Notes under the pieces: generated by a model
The model's database searches: none
Told to the model about the DNA's origin: nothing
What the model saw: only the letters and a program-made list of their open reading frames with translations
NCBI GenBank assembly: GCA_002706065.1
Contig: PAJM01000003.1
Span: 10,226 to 68,247 of the forward strand
Length of the DNA stretch: 58,022 nt
Source: Methanobacteriota archaeon
GTDB taxonomy: Archaea > Thermoplasmatota > Poseidoniia > Poseidoniales > Poseidoniaceae
Direction of reading: 5' to 3'
Translations under genes and position numbers: made by a program
Shown: positions 1 to 10,129 of the stretch, piece by piece
Layout: each line of letters starts with the position of its first letter
Numbering within the stretch: the first letter of the stretch is position 1

Positions 1-621
1 GTCATGCCACCTGAAGCAGAGTGGCCGATTTCAGATGCCTCATCGCTGGATGCAAAAATCACGATTCAAAAACTGAAAGATTCGATTGCTGTCCCCGTTA
101 TTTTCACAGTCCGACCTCCAAGAGAGGGCGGATTTTTCCCAGGAACAGAGGATGAGCGAATCGAAATTCTCCAGCAAGCGATTGACTCGGAAGTCACGTG
201 GATTGATTTGGAATCCTCTATTGAGGAAAGTGCAGCAGAAGGTTTGATGGCTGCTGCCAAGAAAAACGGGTGCAAAATCGTCTTCTCAAGCCATGACATC
301 AACGGAACACCAAACTCTGAAGACATTGCATCGTTTGTTCGAGACAACGCAGAGAAAGTCGATCTTGTCAAATTCTGTTCAACTGCCCATTCACATCTCG
401 ACGCTTTGCAAATCATCGATGCAGCGATTGACTTGAAAGGAGAAGGTTTTGATTACAGTGTCATGGCCGTCAACAGCGGAGGCGACTGGGCGCGCATTCA
501 CGCCCCCATCCTCGGCGTTTCAATGGTATACGCAACAATGTCGATGGAACACCGCATCAGTGACAAGGGACTCATCAACGTTCGAGATCTGCGCGATGCT
601 TGGACCCTCCTTGAGTACTGA
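1..621 (+). CDS. aroD: Type I 3-dehydroquinate dehydratase, 5' end truncated by window edge
   Basis: Translation has FTVRPPREGGFF, FSSHDINGTPN (catalytic His region) and VDLVKFCSTA (Schiff-base Lys region). The N-terminal first strand is missing, so the gene starts outside the window. Confidence 0.85.
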   Translation, partial: VMPPEAEWPISDASSLDAKITIQKLKDSIAVPVIFTVRPPREGGFFPGTEDERIEILQQAIDSEVTWIDLESSIEESAAEGLMAAAKKNGCKIVFSSHDINGTPNSEDIASFVRDNAEKVDLVKFCSTAHSHLDALQIIDAAIDLKGEGFDYSVMAVNSGGDWARIHAPILGVSMVYATMSMEHRISDKGLINVRDLRDAWTLLEY

Positions 622-629
622 TACCGAAA

Positions 630-1670
630 TCACTGGTTCAGTGATGGCATAAGTTGCTTTTCCGTTTCAATTTGCGGCTCAAGCCCAGCGTTCATGTAAC
701 GTCGATTGATGATGACGGGTGCAAGCATAATCGACATAAAGAAGACGAAGAACGTGATCGAAACCGTCCAATTCGGAAGAACAACCGAGCGTTCTACAGT
801 TGAAACCGAGACATCAGCCGTGAGAATCTTGTTCTGAACACCTGCATCGCCTCTCCGAGAATTATCCCATGCATCGATGACAATGAAGAATTCTTGATAG
901 GTCGTCCCGGAGAAGAGAGAGGAGTACACTTCAGGCCCGTCCAATGCTACACTCATCACCACTGAATCAGTATTCTCGTAAACATGCGCATCTCTGTACG
1001 TTTTCCACCCTGTTACGTCAAACGCAGCCCACTCTGGAGACACTTCGGTCACAAATTCATCATCGCTCAAACTCTCTCGATTGAACCAAAAACCGAAATC
1101 ATCACCGTGCATGCGGTCATAGGAAAGTTCGTAACTTTCGTACTGAGATGTCGTCATCAAATACACATCAGCACTAGCGGGGACGGTAGCACCTGCTACA
1201 AGGCCTTGAATTTCCACACAAATAGTGGTCCTATGATCGCTCGAGAGATTGACCCGTAATGCACCAACGCTATCGTTTCCGATTAAGATGTTCGTTGCGA
1301 TGTTGGTCCGAAGCGTTCTCAACGGATTTGGTGAATGATAGGACTGATACATCCAAGGCATTTCAGGAGAGAGGGTTGGATCGTACCCCTCATTCGTGGA
1401 GTCTGCCGGTTCTGAGGTCCTTCCTTTACCACGACCGTCATCGTCCCAATCCTCATCAAAATACAAACCTCCCCAGTAACTGTTGTGGGGAACTTCAGCG
1501 TGATGAGAAATGGTTTCATTCCAAACAATTTGCGACAACTCACCTTTGCAGTCATCGGTCGCTGCTGAGGCAAAACCATGATTCGGAGAAAACACACCAC
1601 TCAGCAAGGGGAACACGAGAATCGTTAGCAAAATCAAGGCTCGCCTTTGCAACATCTTCTCACCCCTCAA
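630..1670 (-). CDS. Secreted/membrane-anchored hypothetical protein
   Basis: 346 aa ORF with N-terminal signal-like hydrophobic stretch, a C-terminal TM (NWTVSITFFVFFMSIMLAPVII) and a short cytoplasmic tail. Same strand as, and just downstream of, the PKD protease. Confidence 0.75.
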   Translation of the reverse strand: MRGEKMLQRRALILLTILVFPLLSGVFSPNHGFASAATDDCKGELSQIVWNETISHHAEVPHNSYWGGLYFDEDWDDDGRGKGRTSEPADSTNEGYDPTLSPEMPWMYQSYHSPNPLRTLRTNIATNILIGNDSVGALRVNLSSDHRTTICVEIQGLVAGATVPASADVYLMTTSQYESYELSYDRMHGDDFGFWFNRESLSDDEFVTEVSPEWAAFDVTGWKTYRDAHVYENTDSVVMSVALDGPEVYSSLFSGTTYQEFFIVIDAWDNSRRGDAGVQNKILTADVSVSTVERSVVLPNWTVSITFFVFFMSIMLAPVIINRRYMNAGLEPQIETEKQLMPSLNQ

Positions 1671-1706
1671 ACAGATGTTTGACGAAGAGGTTCTTGAGAC
1701 ATTCGT

Positions 1707-4700
1707 TCACTCACGTCGGCGCAACGGTCGGATGTAGCCACTTTCGTCGTTTCTACGCTCTTGTTTGGAGAGGATTCTCGGAGCAGGTGGAGGAGTGTGA
1801 TGGTCCATTCCGAGCAGCCCACCATCATCGGCATGCTCAACTTCGTAGGTTTCCGCATTTTGCTTGGCCTCTTCCTCAATTTCATTGGGTTGCCGCATGA
1901 CCAACCATCCGAGGATGAGCGCAGCGATAATCAACACAATAATTCCTAGCGCATCACTTCCTGCATCTGAAATCCACGACTTCCATTCATCCCAGCTGAA
2001 ATCCGACAAGGACGGGTCAGCATCTTGCTCCGGCAGGATGGTCACTTCAGTCTCAGCCACATCACAGAGATTCATACCGTCGCAAACCCTAACGCGCAGG
2101 ACTGGTTCACCAGGATCATCCCAGACGACGGTAGCCAGTGTTGCGAGGGTATTGGTCGAAGTAAACCAGTCGTTGTCGACAATACCATCTTCATCCGCAT
2201 CCCGAAGGATGTCTTGCTCCCACTCGATTATCAAATCATTGCTGATGGCTTCATCACGGTCCGAGTTGGAGCCATCGAGAACATTGAGATCTCTATAGAA
2301 CACAAGGTCTGCCAATGATTCAGCGTCCGAGACATTGACGATCACTGCTGTCGAAAAGTCCTCATAAATCTCATCTGGAAGGTCGATACCTCCGATTTCC
2401 GGTGGGGAATCAACGTGGATGTTGAATTCCGCACGGGTTACGTCCCCGGTACCAAAGGCGTCGCGTACGGTCAGTTTTACTGTGTACAAACCAGGACGTT
2501 CGTAGGAATGCCAAGGCATTGGATCGTGAACGATTGGGGTTGCATCTCCGAAGTCCCACGTGTACTCGACCAAGCCATTCCAATCCGGCGAAAGTTGCTC
2601 GAGTGGAACATACTTGCCCTCGAACTTTTGGTCTCCATCTCGGGTTCCACTGGAGTCGAAATACAGCATTGCACCGGGTATTGCAACGTTGACACCGTTC
2701 TCATCAAAGGTTCGAGACCACTGATCCGGCAATCCATTCTCAGGGAAAACATCGGTATCCATCAATAACTCTCCCTCTACCCAAGCATCGAGAATTTGCA
2801 GTTCGATGATCGGAAGCGGGTTTGCTACGACAACGACAATGACTCTTGGACTGCTTTCTGCACCGTTTTCATCCGTCACAACGAGTTGAATGGTTTGCTC
2901 ACCAGGTTCAGTAAAGGAGTACGCAGGGAGTGTTTTGTTGCTGAACGTGCCGTCTGGGAACGACCAATTGAATGACAAATCATTGTACGTACCTGTTGAC
3001 CCATCAACATCGAAACTGGTTCGTCCATCAAACGAGTACGGAACATTGACTTGGGCATCCGTTACCAAGAAGTCAATTTGTGGAGCTCCTGTTGCACCAG
3101 ATTCCTTGACGATGTAGTTGGCAACAGGTAACTGATTGATGACATTCACTCGAAGTTCAGCGATTGATACGCCGCCATCTTCATCGGTCACGGTTACAGT
3201 GATGTTCTTTATTCCAGGAGTGTCCCACGCTGGTGCAGGATACAATGCAGCAGACGTGGTCGTTGAGAAGTCGTCGTTTCGATCGACTTCAACGCCATCA
3301 AGGTTCACACCGTCTTCAAACACCCAGCCGAGCGAGAGGTTCTCTCCATCGTCGTCTGTAAAGACATCAGGCATCAGCAGTGGTGTGTAAGTATAGGTCG
3401 TAAGTTCATCAGAGAAAATTTGGTACGGAAGGCGATTGTTGACAATGACTTCGATGGTTTTCTGTCCAACATTGATTCCGTCGGAAACCGTCAATGTCAG
3501 AACATACGTCTGGTTTGGACCCACAACATCACCCCATTCGTGGTTGGCTGTGTAGAGGCCAATTCCAGATGTTAGCGACGTTCCATCGCCCCAATCCCAT
3601 TCAAAGTCAAGGAATTCCAACGGCACGTTGTCAGCCGTTTGATACGCAGAGAAAATGATGCGTTGGTTGGTGAAAATTTCGATTCGTTCGGCAACCACAT
3701 TGTTGTTGACCGTTATGATTGGAATTGGTTCTGAATCGTCCGTGATGTTAATTTGGTTGACACTCACATCGGACCACGTTCCTCCAACATCCATGATTCG
3801 GAGTGTTGTATTGTAGATGCCTGCTTGTGCGAACGAGCGAAGAGGTGAACGTAATCCAGAGGTCATGTTGTCGTCGAAGTCCCAAGTGTACGCAACAGGT
3901 TGATCGAAATACGGCAATGTATTGTTGTCCAACGAAAGCCCCCATGCATCGAATCCGTCTCCAGTGAACTGAATCTTTTCGTACGTCTGGCTTGTGTTGG
4001 TAGAGACTGATGCATTTGCGACCGGCGCCATGTTGGTCAACGCTTGTGGAGCTGTTGTTTCAGTATCAAGCACGGCTCCAAGCATGTTTTTCATGGTAAA
4101 TTGAATGGTGTATTGGTCGTTTTTGTTGGCCGTAAAGTAGACATCGTTCGGCACATGAACGCCTCCTCCAGCCTGAACTCGAGTTGAAATCGTGTCCACG
4201 ACGGTACCGTTGCTGTCTCGAACAAGAGCGTCAACATCCAAATCTTCGAAGAAAGCGTTCGAGAGGATCGAGTAATTGACTTGGACTGTGTCGGCTGTAC
4301 CATCTCCGTCACGGTCACCGAGAGTTGTTCCGTTCAACATCATCGTAGCAGGAGAAGTGATTCGTGCAGCTTCGATGTCAATTGTTCCTTGAGGATACGA
4401 GGGGCCACAAGAAGTGTAATCGCAGTCAGCGACTGTACTGGCGTACCAGACGATGGCATAGACTTCATCGGTCAGATTGCCAAATCCTTGAATCAAGCCA
4501 GTTGCTACGTTGTTGTTGAAATCCAAATCTTGCGTTGACCACAGACCATCAGCTGTTGATTTGTAAACAAGAACTCCATCAAAGTTCGATACATCGGAAG
4601 TTACTCGAAGTGTCAACGGAGCAGGAGAAGCAGACCCCGGTGTGAATTTGAACGATCGAATACCCCAGCCTTCCATGGTATGGCCGGTCGAACTCCATGG

Positions 4701-5885
4701 AGTTGACCAGTCGGAATTGGTATCAGCAGGAGTGATTCGACAAAACGTTGAACCTCCGCATGACGGATTGAGATCGAGGTTGGAGAAGCCGTAGATTCCT
4801 TGATCTGAGTCAATGGTTGCTGCGATGGAAAAGTTGGCGAAGATTTCTCCCATGGTCCTTCCAATCTTCCCGGATTGTCCAGAAACCGGTGAAAGTGCCA
4901 AGTTTTCGACTCCAAGACCACCTGTTGCAGAATCTTGAACGAGTTGCCGAATCGCTGGGCCACCTCCCAAGTGGTCTGCAAGATACATCGTGAAGATGAA
5001 CCCCGCGCCATAGTCGGCATTCCGTTGATTCCACCAGCGGACGCTTAGGTCGGATTGTTGAGTCCAGCCGTTGAGATGACCTGCAAGCGTGCCATCTGCC
5101 CCGAAGCAGAGATAGATTGCAACATCCGCATTTCCTTCATCCAGCCAAGCGTTCTCGTAGGGATCCTGAGCGTTGTGTAGGAGATGTTCGAGTTCATGCG
5201 CAATGATCGATTTACCCCATGTTAAGGTGATGTCCGCAAAGTCGACGTAAACTACCTCACGTGTGGCAGCACTACCGGGAGAAAAATAACCGCCGATGTT
5301 GTAGGCGCCGTCGATGTCATAGATGACAATTTCAACCTGACAATTGTTATCGTTGTCAGGAGGTGCAAGACCTCGTCCGTCTTGGTAATCTTTTCCGAAG
5401 TACGTGGTCATTGTTGGGTAAATTGTTTGATCCCACGTCGATGCAAGGTTTTGGAGAACGGTTGATGAGAGTGTGCGACCGGATTGGACAAGGAATGCAA
5501 CAGTTGCTGTTGTTTTGGCCACATAGACGTTGGTTGAACCGCCCGAAATCGGGACCGTCAGAGTGTCGCCGACAACATGCTGTGAACAAGTCGAACGCGC
5601 CATCGATGGTTGGTACCGAATATCATCGACGCCTGGGCGGCCTGCATCAATCCATGCTTGTTTGATGAATGCGGTCGCTGAAACCACCGGTTGCTCTTCT
5701 TCGATGAGTAGGTATTGTGAGCCCGCATCGACATCGAAATTCGTCAAATCGCCGTACACCGTGCCGATATCTTCCGTAATGTCTTCGACATCGTTCTCCG
5801 TTTCATTCGCTGCAACTTGAGCAACGATCGACGTCATCATGAGAAAGACGAGGAAAAGGGCTTTACTGGAGCGTCGTTCAGACAT
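1707..5885 (-). CDS. Large secreted HExxH zinc metallopeptidase with multiple PKD-type domains and C-terminal TM anchor
   Basis: 1392 aa; IIAHELEHLLHNAQDPYENAWLDEGNAD (HExxH plus downstream Glu); repeated PKD-like YTWDFDD / WDWGDGT / YTWDFGDATP motifs; signal peptide; C-terminal TM (ALGIIVLIIAALILGWLVM). Confidence 0.88.
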   Translation of the reverse strand: MSERRSSKALFLVFLMMTSIVAQVAANETENDVEDITEDIGTVYGDLTNFDVDAGSQYLLIEEEQPVVSATAFIKQAWIDAGRPGVDDIRYQPSMARSTCSQHVVGDTLTVPISGGSTNVYVAKTTATVAFLVQSGRTLSSTVLQNLASTWDQTIYPTMTTYFGKDYQDGRGLAPPDNDNNCQVEIVIYDIDGAYNIGGYFSPGSAATREVVYVDFADITLTWGKSIIAHELEHLLHNAQDPYENAWLDEGNADVAIYLCFGADGTLAGHLNGWTQQSDLSVRWWNQRNADYGAGFIFTMYLADHLGGGPAIRQLVQDSATGGLGVENLALSPVSGQSGKIGRTMGEIFANFSIAATIDSDQGIYGFSNLDLNPSCGGSTFCRITPADTNSDWSTPWSSTGHTMEGWGIRSFKFTPGSASPAPLTLRVTSDVSNFDGVLVYKSTADGLWSTQDLDFNNNVATGLIQGFGNLTDEVYAIVWYASTVADCDYTSCGPSYPQGTIDIEAARITSPATMMLNGTTLGDRDGDGTADTVQVNYSILSNAFFEDLDVDALVRDSNGTVVDTISTRVQAGGGVHVPNDVYFTANKNDQYTIQFTMKNMLGAVLDTETTAPQALTNMAPVANASVSTNTSQTYEKIQFTGDGFDAWGLSLDNNTLPYFDQPVAYTWDFDDNMTSGLRSPLRSFAQAGIYNTTLRIMDVGGTWSDVSVNQINITDDSEPIPIITVNNNVVAERIEIFTNQRIIFSAYQTADNVPLEFLDFEWDWGDGTSLTSGIGLYTANHEWGDVVGPNQTYVLTLTVSDGINVGQKTIEVIVNNRLPYQIFSDELTTYTYTPLLMPDVFTDDDGENLSLGWVFEDGVNLDGVEVDRNDDFSTTTSAALYPAPAWDTPGIKNITVTVTDEDGGVSIAELRVNVINQLPVANYIVKESGATGAPQIDFLVTDAQVNVPYSFDGRTSFDVDGSTGTYNDLSFNWSFPDGTFSNKTLPAYSFTEPGEQTIQLVVTDENGAESSPRVIVVVVANPLPIIELQILDAWVEGELLMDTDVFPENGLPDQWSRTFDENGVNVAIPGAMLYFDSSGTRDGDQKFEGKYVPLEQLSPDWNGLVEYTWDFGDATPIVHDPMPWHSYERPGLYTVKLTVRDAFGTGDVTRAEFNIHVDSPPEIGGIDLPDEIYEDFSTAVIVNVSDAESLADLVFYRDLNVLDGSNSDRDEAISNDLIIEWEQDILRDADEDGIVDNDWFTSTNTLATLATVVWDDPGEPVLRVRVCDGMNLCDVAETEVTILPEQDADPSLSDFSWDEWKSWISDAGSDALGIIVLIIAALILGWLVMRQPNEIEEEAKQNAETYEVEHADDGGLLGMDHHTPPPAPRILSKQERRNDESGYIRPLRRRE

Positions 5886-5989
5886 ATCAAATCCTCGGGA
5901 AAATGTGGTGACGTATCACAAACCATTGTATCGAAATGAGGTATTTAATACCCCGCGTCATTAGCATCAATACACAGGAGCGCTTGTGC

Positions 5990-7129
5990 ATGAGGTCAAT
6001 ATGTCTCATTACCATACTCCTTTTGGCTTCGGTTGGACCCTCTGTTGTGTCTTCAGAGTCTGTTTGTACAGTGATTGAGACACTGGAATTTGACGGTCAG
6101 AACGCCAACGAAAGTGTGACCACGCAAGTCGAATTCGGAAATCGAGTTCCAGGTAGTAACGCATCGATGGAACTGCGGAATTGGTTTATGGAAACAAGGC
6201 CCAACTTTCAATGGACACTCGACCCGCATTCCCGAGAAGGCTACAATCTCACCAACCTCGAAGGTCGGTTAATTCCAGATGACGCTCAAGAAAATGGCTC
6301 TGTGATTGTTCTTGCCGCCCACTATGATTCGAGAGACCGAGCAGAACGAGACCCTGATCCGAACATGACGGATGTGCCGATTCCAGGAGCAAACGACGGT
6401 GGAAGCGGCGTAGCCGTTTTGTGGGAACTCGCTCGAATTCTACCATCAATCGGTCTTGAACACGAGGTTTGGATTCTCTTGACCGATGCGGAAGATCAAG
6501 GACCAATCCCTTCAATGCTTGGAGCGAAAGCATGGGCAGAAAACAGGTCCGAGGAAGACATTTTACGCATTGATGCTTTTCTTCTCGTGGACATGATTGG
6601 TGATGCTGATTTGAAGATTTATCGAACCCATCCGCCAAACCTCAACAATGCTGAAGGGAACCGTTTGTGGGGGGCAGTGGAGAACCTCTCTGGCCCGCTT
6701 GGCTTGTTGGATAACATCACAGATTGCAACGGCAATCCTGGCATCGACATCGTCAATTTTTCGAGAACCGATGGGGTGATTGATGATCACGTCCCCATGC
6801 TTAACGTGGGGATTCCTGCAATCGATTTTATTGACATACGTTACGGTGAGAACGCTACGGAATGGCAAGGCTACTGGCATACGCATGAAGACACCCCTGA
6901 CAAAGTCTCAGCAGAATCTCTGGCCCACATCGGACGACTGATTGAACTCGGACTTCGAGAAGGCTCTTGGCTCACTTCTCAAGAAAACTTGTCAGAGGTT
7001 GATTCGCCCAATGTAGATGATTCGTCCTCAACCTTCAGCACCATGGTAACGGCCACTCTGCTCACAATGATCGCCTTGATTTTACTCATTTTCCTTGGGT
7101 TGCACGAAAGCGTGCGTTTGAAACGGTAG
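5990..7129 (+). CDS. Secreted M28-family zinc peptidase / glutaminyl cyclase-like, with C-terminal TM
   Basis: VLAAHYDSR...GANDGGSGVAVLWELAR...LLTDAEDQG motifs; signal peptide from the ATG at 5990 (ORF extends to 5936); C-terminal hydrophobic helix. Confidence 0.85.
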   Translation: MRSICLITILLLASVGPSVVSSESVCTVIETLEFDGQNANESVTTQVEFGNRVPGSNASMELRNWFMETRPNFQWTLDPHSREGYNLTNLEGRLIPDDAQENGSVIVLAAHYDSRDRAERDPDPNMTDVPIPGANDGGSGVAVLWELARILPSIGLEHEVWILLTDAEDQGPIPSMLGAKAWAENRSEEDILRIDAFLLVDMIGDADLKIYRTHPPNLNNAEGNRLWGAVENLSGPLGLLDNITDCNGNPGIDIVNFSRTDGVIDDHVPMLNVGIPAIDFIDIRYGENATEWQGYWHTHEDTPDKVSAESLAHIGRLIELGLREGSWLTSQENLSEVDSPNVDDSSSTFSTMVTATLLTMIALILLIFLGLHESVRLKR

Positions 7130-7196
7130 GTCTGCGTGCGCGGATACACCGGGAAGACATCGAATTCGCGCACAGAAAAACCAACGAGGGCTCATC

Positions 7197-8021
7197 ATGG
7201 ACATAAACGAACGACGTGAAGCATTGCGAGCACGTGTTCGCAAGCAATTGTCTGGCGTGGAGGAGGAAGAAGAACTCGTCGTTCAGGATTCTGAAATTGT
7301 CGCTTCGACCACAGAAGGGGATGAACTGATTTTGATCGATGAACGCAATGGGCTACTTGCCCTAGCTTCATCGCTTATCTTCATCGGAAGCATACTCGGA
7401 ATCATCACCGGTATTCTTCTCCTGCAAGGGAATCCAGCTGAATTACTCAGTGATACACTCGAACAAGACAGCGTCGTCGACGTCTACGGAATCGTCTTGG
7501 AAGGAGCGTCGGGTGAATCGATGGAAGGAGTTCTTGTTGAGTTGCTCATCGAAGAATCAAACAGTGCAGTTACCATCCAAACGGTGGAGACCAATTCCTA
7601 TGGGTATTACGAATTCCAAAACGTCGCCTCAACGACACACGTGTTGCGTGTATCATCGGACTCGTTCACAACAGTCGAACGGGTCTTTACTCCTGAGAGC
7701 GCAACCCAGGCACCGTTTACACTCACGCAAGGGAACGGAACTGTTCAAGAAGATTTCACACAAGAAAATAATGGATGGTCTCTCGAAAACGCCATTGCTC
7801 TTTCAACAGGCATCGCTCTTATCACCATCACTGCGGGATGTGTCGGCATTAATGCGGCCTATGGAGTCCGAAAAGCAACCCACTATCGAAGAACGCAATA
7901 TTTCGCAGGATTTGCATTGTTTAGCCGAGGTTTCATCGTCTTTGGACCATTTTTGATTCTCTGCGGCATGGGATTGATGATTCTTGCTCGAGAGGAATTT
8001 CAAGACTACGAGGTGGAGTAA
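7197..8021 (+). CDS. Membrane protein with carboxypeptidase-regulatory-like (Ig-like) domain
   Basis: 274 aa; TM segments flanking VDVYGIVLEGASGESMEGVLVELL...GYYEFQNVASTTHVLRVS, typical of CarboxypepD_reg-like domains. Confidence 0.65.
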   Translation: MDINERREALRARVRKQLSGVEEEEELVVQDSEIVASTTEGDELILIDERNGLLALASSLIFIGSILGIITGILLLQGNPAELLSDTLEQDSVVDVYGIVLEGASGESMEGVLVELLIEESNSAVTIQTVETNSYGYYEFQNVASTTHVLRVSSDSFTTVERVFTPESATQAPFTLTQGNGTVQEDFTQENNGWSLENAIALSTGIALITITAGCVGINAAYGVRKATHYRRTQYFAGFALFSRGFIVFGPFLILCGMGLMILAREEFQDYEVE

Positions 8022-9373
8022 TGTATCTCATCACCGTTGAAGGCGGGGATGGCTCGGGCAAAGGCGAAGCAGTTCGAATCCTTACCGAACTGTTGTCGCA
8101 TTATCCGTTCAATGAAGTTCATCGAACCCATGAGCCACGTCGCCACAGCGATCTCGGAAAATTAGCGCTGGAAGCGGTAAAACTTGGCGACAAAACTCCA
8201 CTTCAGGAAGCAGGACTCTTCGCAGCAGACCGACTCGACCACTCTCACACGTGGATTAAACCTCGACTCGAGAGAGGAGAGGTGGTCGTCTCGGATCGAA
8301 ACATCCATTCTTCCATCATCTACCAAGGTGTTGTCGGCGAACTCGGTATTGATACCGTTTGTCAAGTCAATTCAGCCTCGATGATTCCTGATCTTGTCGT
8401 TTGGATTGACTGTGATCCCGAACGAGCAATTGAACGAATCAAACATGCAACGCTTAGGATGAGTAGCGACAAACAGGAATATTTTGAAACACCTGAGATT
8501 CAAAAGACAATCCGTAAGGGATTCTATGACCTCTTCACAGGCGCTGTCAAGGTCGCCCCACCTTTCGAAAAATGCTGCATTGTAGGACCAATATTGAACG
8601 AAGGTGGATTGGATGAACTTCGTCAAAAACTGCGTAAGGAATTGCGTTCCTTTTTCAATCGTAGACCCACACCAATCAACGTCGATGCCGATAAAGTAGA
8701 CAGGTACTTACTCAATAAACTGGCTCATGATGTACAACAACAAACCCGCTTACCAGGCGCTCCGATGGAACGGACTTCAGTTCACATCGGCTGGCTGAGC
8801 GGAAAGTCCCCTGCCCAGTGGATGCAGTATGCGGAGAACGACTGGGATTCGAGTCAAGCTCGGGAATCGGACGTCCCAAGTAATCCATTTGCTCGATCGA
8901 GTTGGTCAATTCTTGGAACCTTATCCCTGATGGCGGGTTCGTGTGAAATTCCAAGATTGCACAAATCACTCGGACCACATCGAATGGTCACCCAACGACA
9001 TACACAGCGTCTTGTCAAGTGGCTCGAGGAAGCAAACTGGATTCATCGCCAACAAAATCACATACCATTTGCTGAAGGTCAAGTCTTCAAATTGCGAGAT
9101 TCCTGGATTGGTTTCGCTCGACTAACACTCGCCATGTGGCCTTTCCGCGTTGCGCTTTCCACATGGCGAAAAAACAATCCGAAGAAACCATGGGAACAAG
9201 CTCTCGAATCCGTGCTCGACCAAAGCAATGCACAACTCAGCAAAGGGGCAGAGAACGTCATCGAGCGGTTGAAAATTCTCACCAGTGGACATGAGGATTG
9301 CCCAGTTCCTGAAAATATCGAACAGTTGTTAGTCTGGTGGTCGATGCCTCCACCGGATCACTCTTCTTCTTGA
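8021..9373 (+). CDS. tmk: Thymidylate kinase-like protein with ~230 aa C-terminal extension
   Basis: MYLITVEGGDGSGKGEAVRIL...RTHEPRR...SDRNIHSSIIYQG...VVWIDCDPERAIERI matches dTMP kinase. The C-terminal half has no recognised family. Confidence 0.8.
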   Translation: MYLITVEGGDGSGKGEAVRILTELLSHYPFNEVHRTHEPRRHSDLGKLALEAVKLGDKTPLQEAGLFAADRLDHSHTWIKPRLERGEVVVSDRNIHSSIIYQGVVGELGIDTVCQVNSASMIPDLVVWIDCDPERAIERIKHATLRMSSDKQEYFETPEIQKTIRKGFYDLFTGAVKVAPPFEKCCIVGPILNEGGLDELRQKLRKELRSFFNRRPTPINVDADKVDRYLLNKLAHDVQQQTRLPGAPMERTSVHIGWLSGKSPAQWMQYAENDWDSSQARESDVPSNPFARSSWSILGTLSLMAGSCEIPRLHKSLGPHRMVTQRHTQRLVKWLEEANWIHRQQNHIPFAEGQVFKLRDSWIGFARLTLAMWPFRVALSTWRKNNPKKPWEQALESVLDQSNAQLSKGAENVIERLKILTSGHEDCPVPENIEQLLVWWSMPPPDHSSS

Positions 9374-10053
9374 GGTGGTCGCTGGAATTGAACGTTTCCT
9401 GGCAACTGAACATCACTGGGACCACTGAATTTGTTTGGCCGGGCACTGTATGCAGCAGCAAAGAAAAGGCCAAGACCAAAACCAAATGGAATACCTGTCA
9501 CCAACCGAAGGAATGCTGTTGATTCTCGATCGGTGAGCAATTGGGTGAAGCCATCAACGGCCATTGGAACTATGCAAAGAATACCAATTGCTACGAAAAC
9601 CAACGTTCTGCGGTTTGAGCGATAAACAGGTTGCAATCGTTCATCGGGAAGGATGGACAAAAACGTGTCACGAATTGTCCATCGATTCACTCCACGCCTT
9701 GAATAGATGAATCCACCAAGAGCAAGCCCTGCGAAGATGCCAACGTCACGGACACATACTGGCATTTGGTTCCCGTTGACGAACCAGGATCGCTCATGTT
9801 TGTTGTGACAATTCAAATCTCCGAATGCATAGATGGATGCACTGTAAAAATTCAAGTCAGTCCACGTGAAATTTTGGTCGTTTTCTTTGTGGAAATCCAA
9901 CATGTTTGCTCTACCCGAAAGTTCACCAATCGTTCCTGATTCTACAAGGGCAGGAGCGAGGAAGAACGAGGCAAGAAAGAAGAAACTGATTCCTCCAATC
10001 CAACGGCCGACTTTCTGGTCTCTCGTCCTTGATTCGAGACCGTTGCGTTCCAT
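9358..10053 (-). CDS. Multi-TM membrane protein, hypothetical
   Basis: 231 aa ORF with several hydrophobic helices; 16 bp convergent overlap with tmk. Confidence 0.65.
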   Translation of the reverse strand: MERNGLESRTRDQKVGRWIGGISFFFLASFFLAPALVESGTIGELSGRANMLDFHKENDQNFTWTDLNFYSASIYAFGDLNCHNKHERSWFVNGNQMPVCVRDVGIFAGLALGGFIYSRRGVNRWTIRDTFLSILPDERLQPVYRSNRRTLVFVAIGILCIVPMAVDGFTQLLTDRESTAFLRLVTGIPFGFGLGLFFAAAYSARPNKFSGPSDVQLPGNVQFQRPPQEEE

Positions 10054-10129
10054 GAGAAGTCCACTCGATTGAATGATTTAATCATTCACATATCGACGGG
10101 TTCTTTGCATCAATGTTCCTCCAAGGGTC

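Noticed and set aside
1259-1900. 213 aa plus-strand ORF
   Set aside because: Antisense to two secreted-protein genes; His/Arg/Ser-rich shadow translation.
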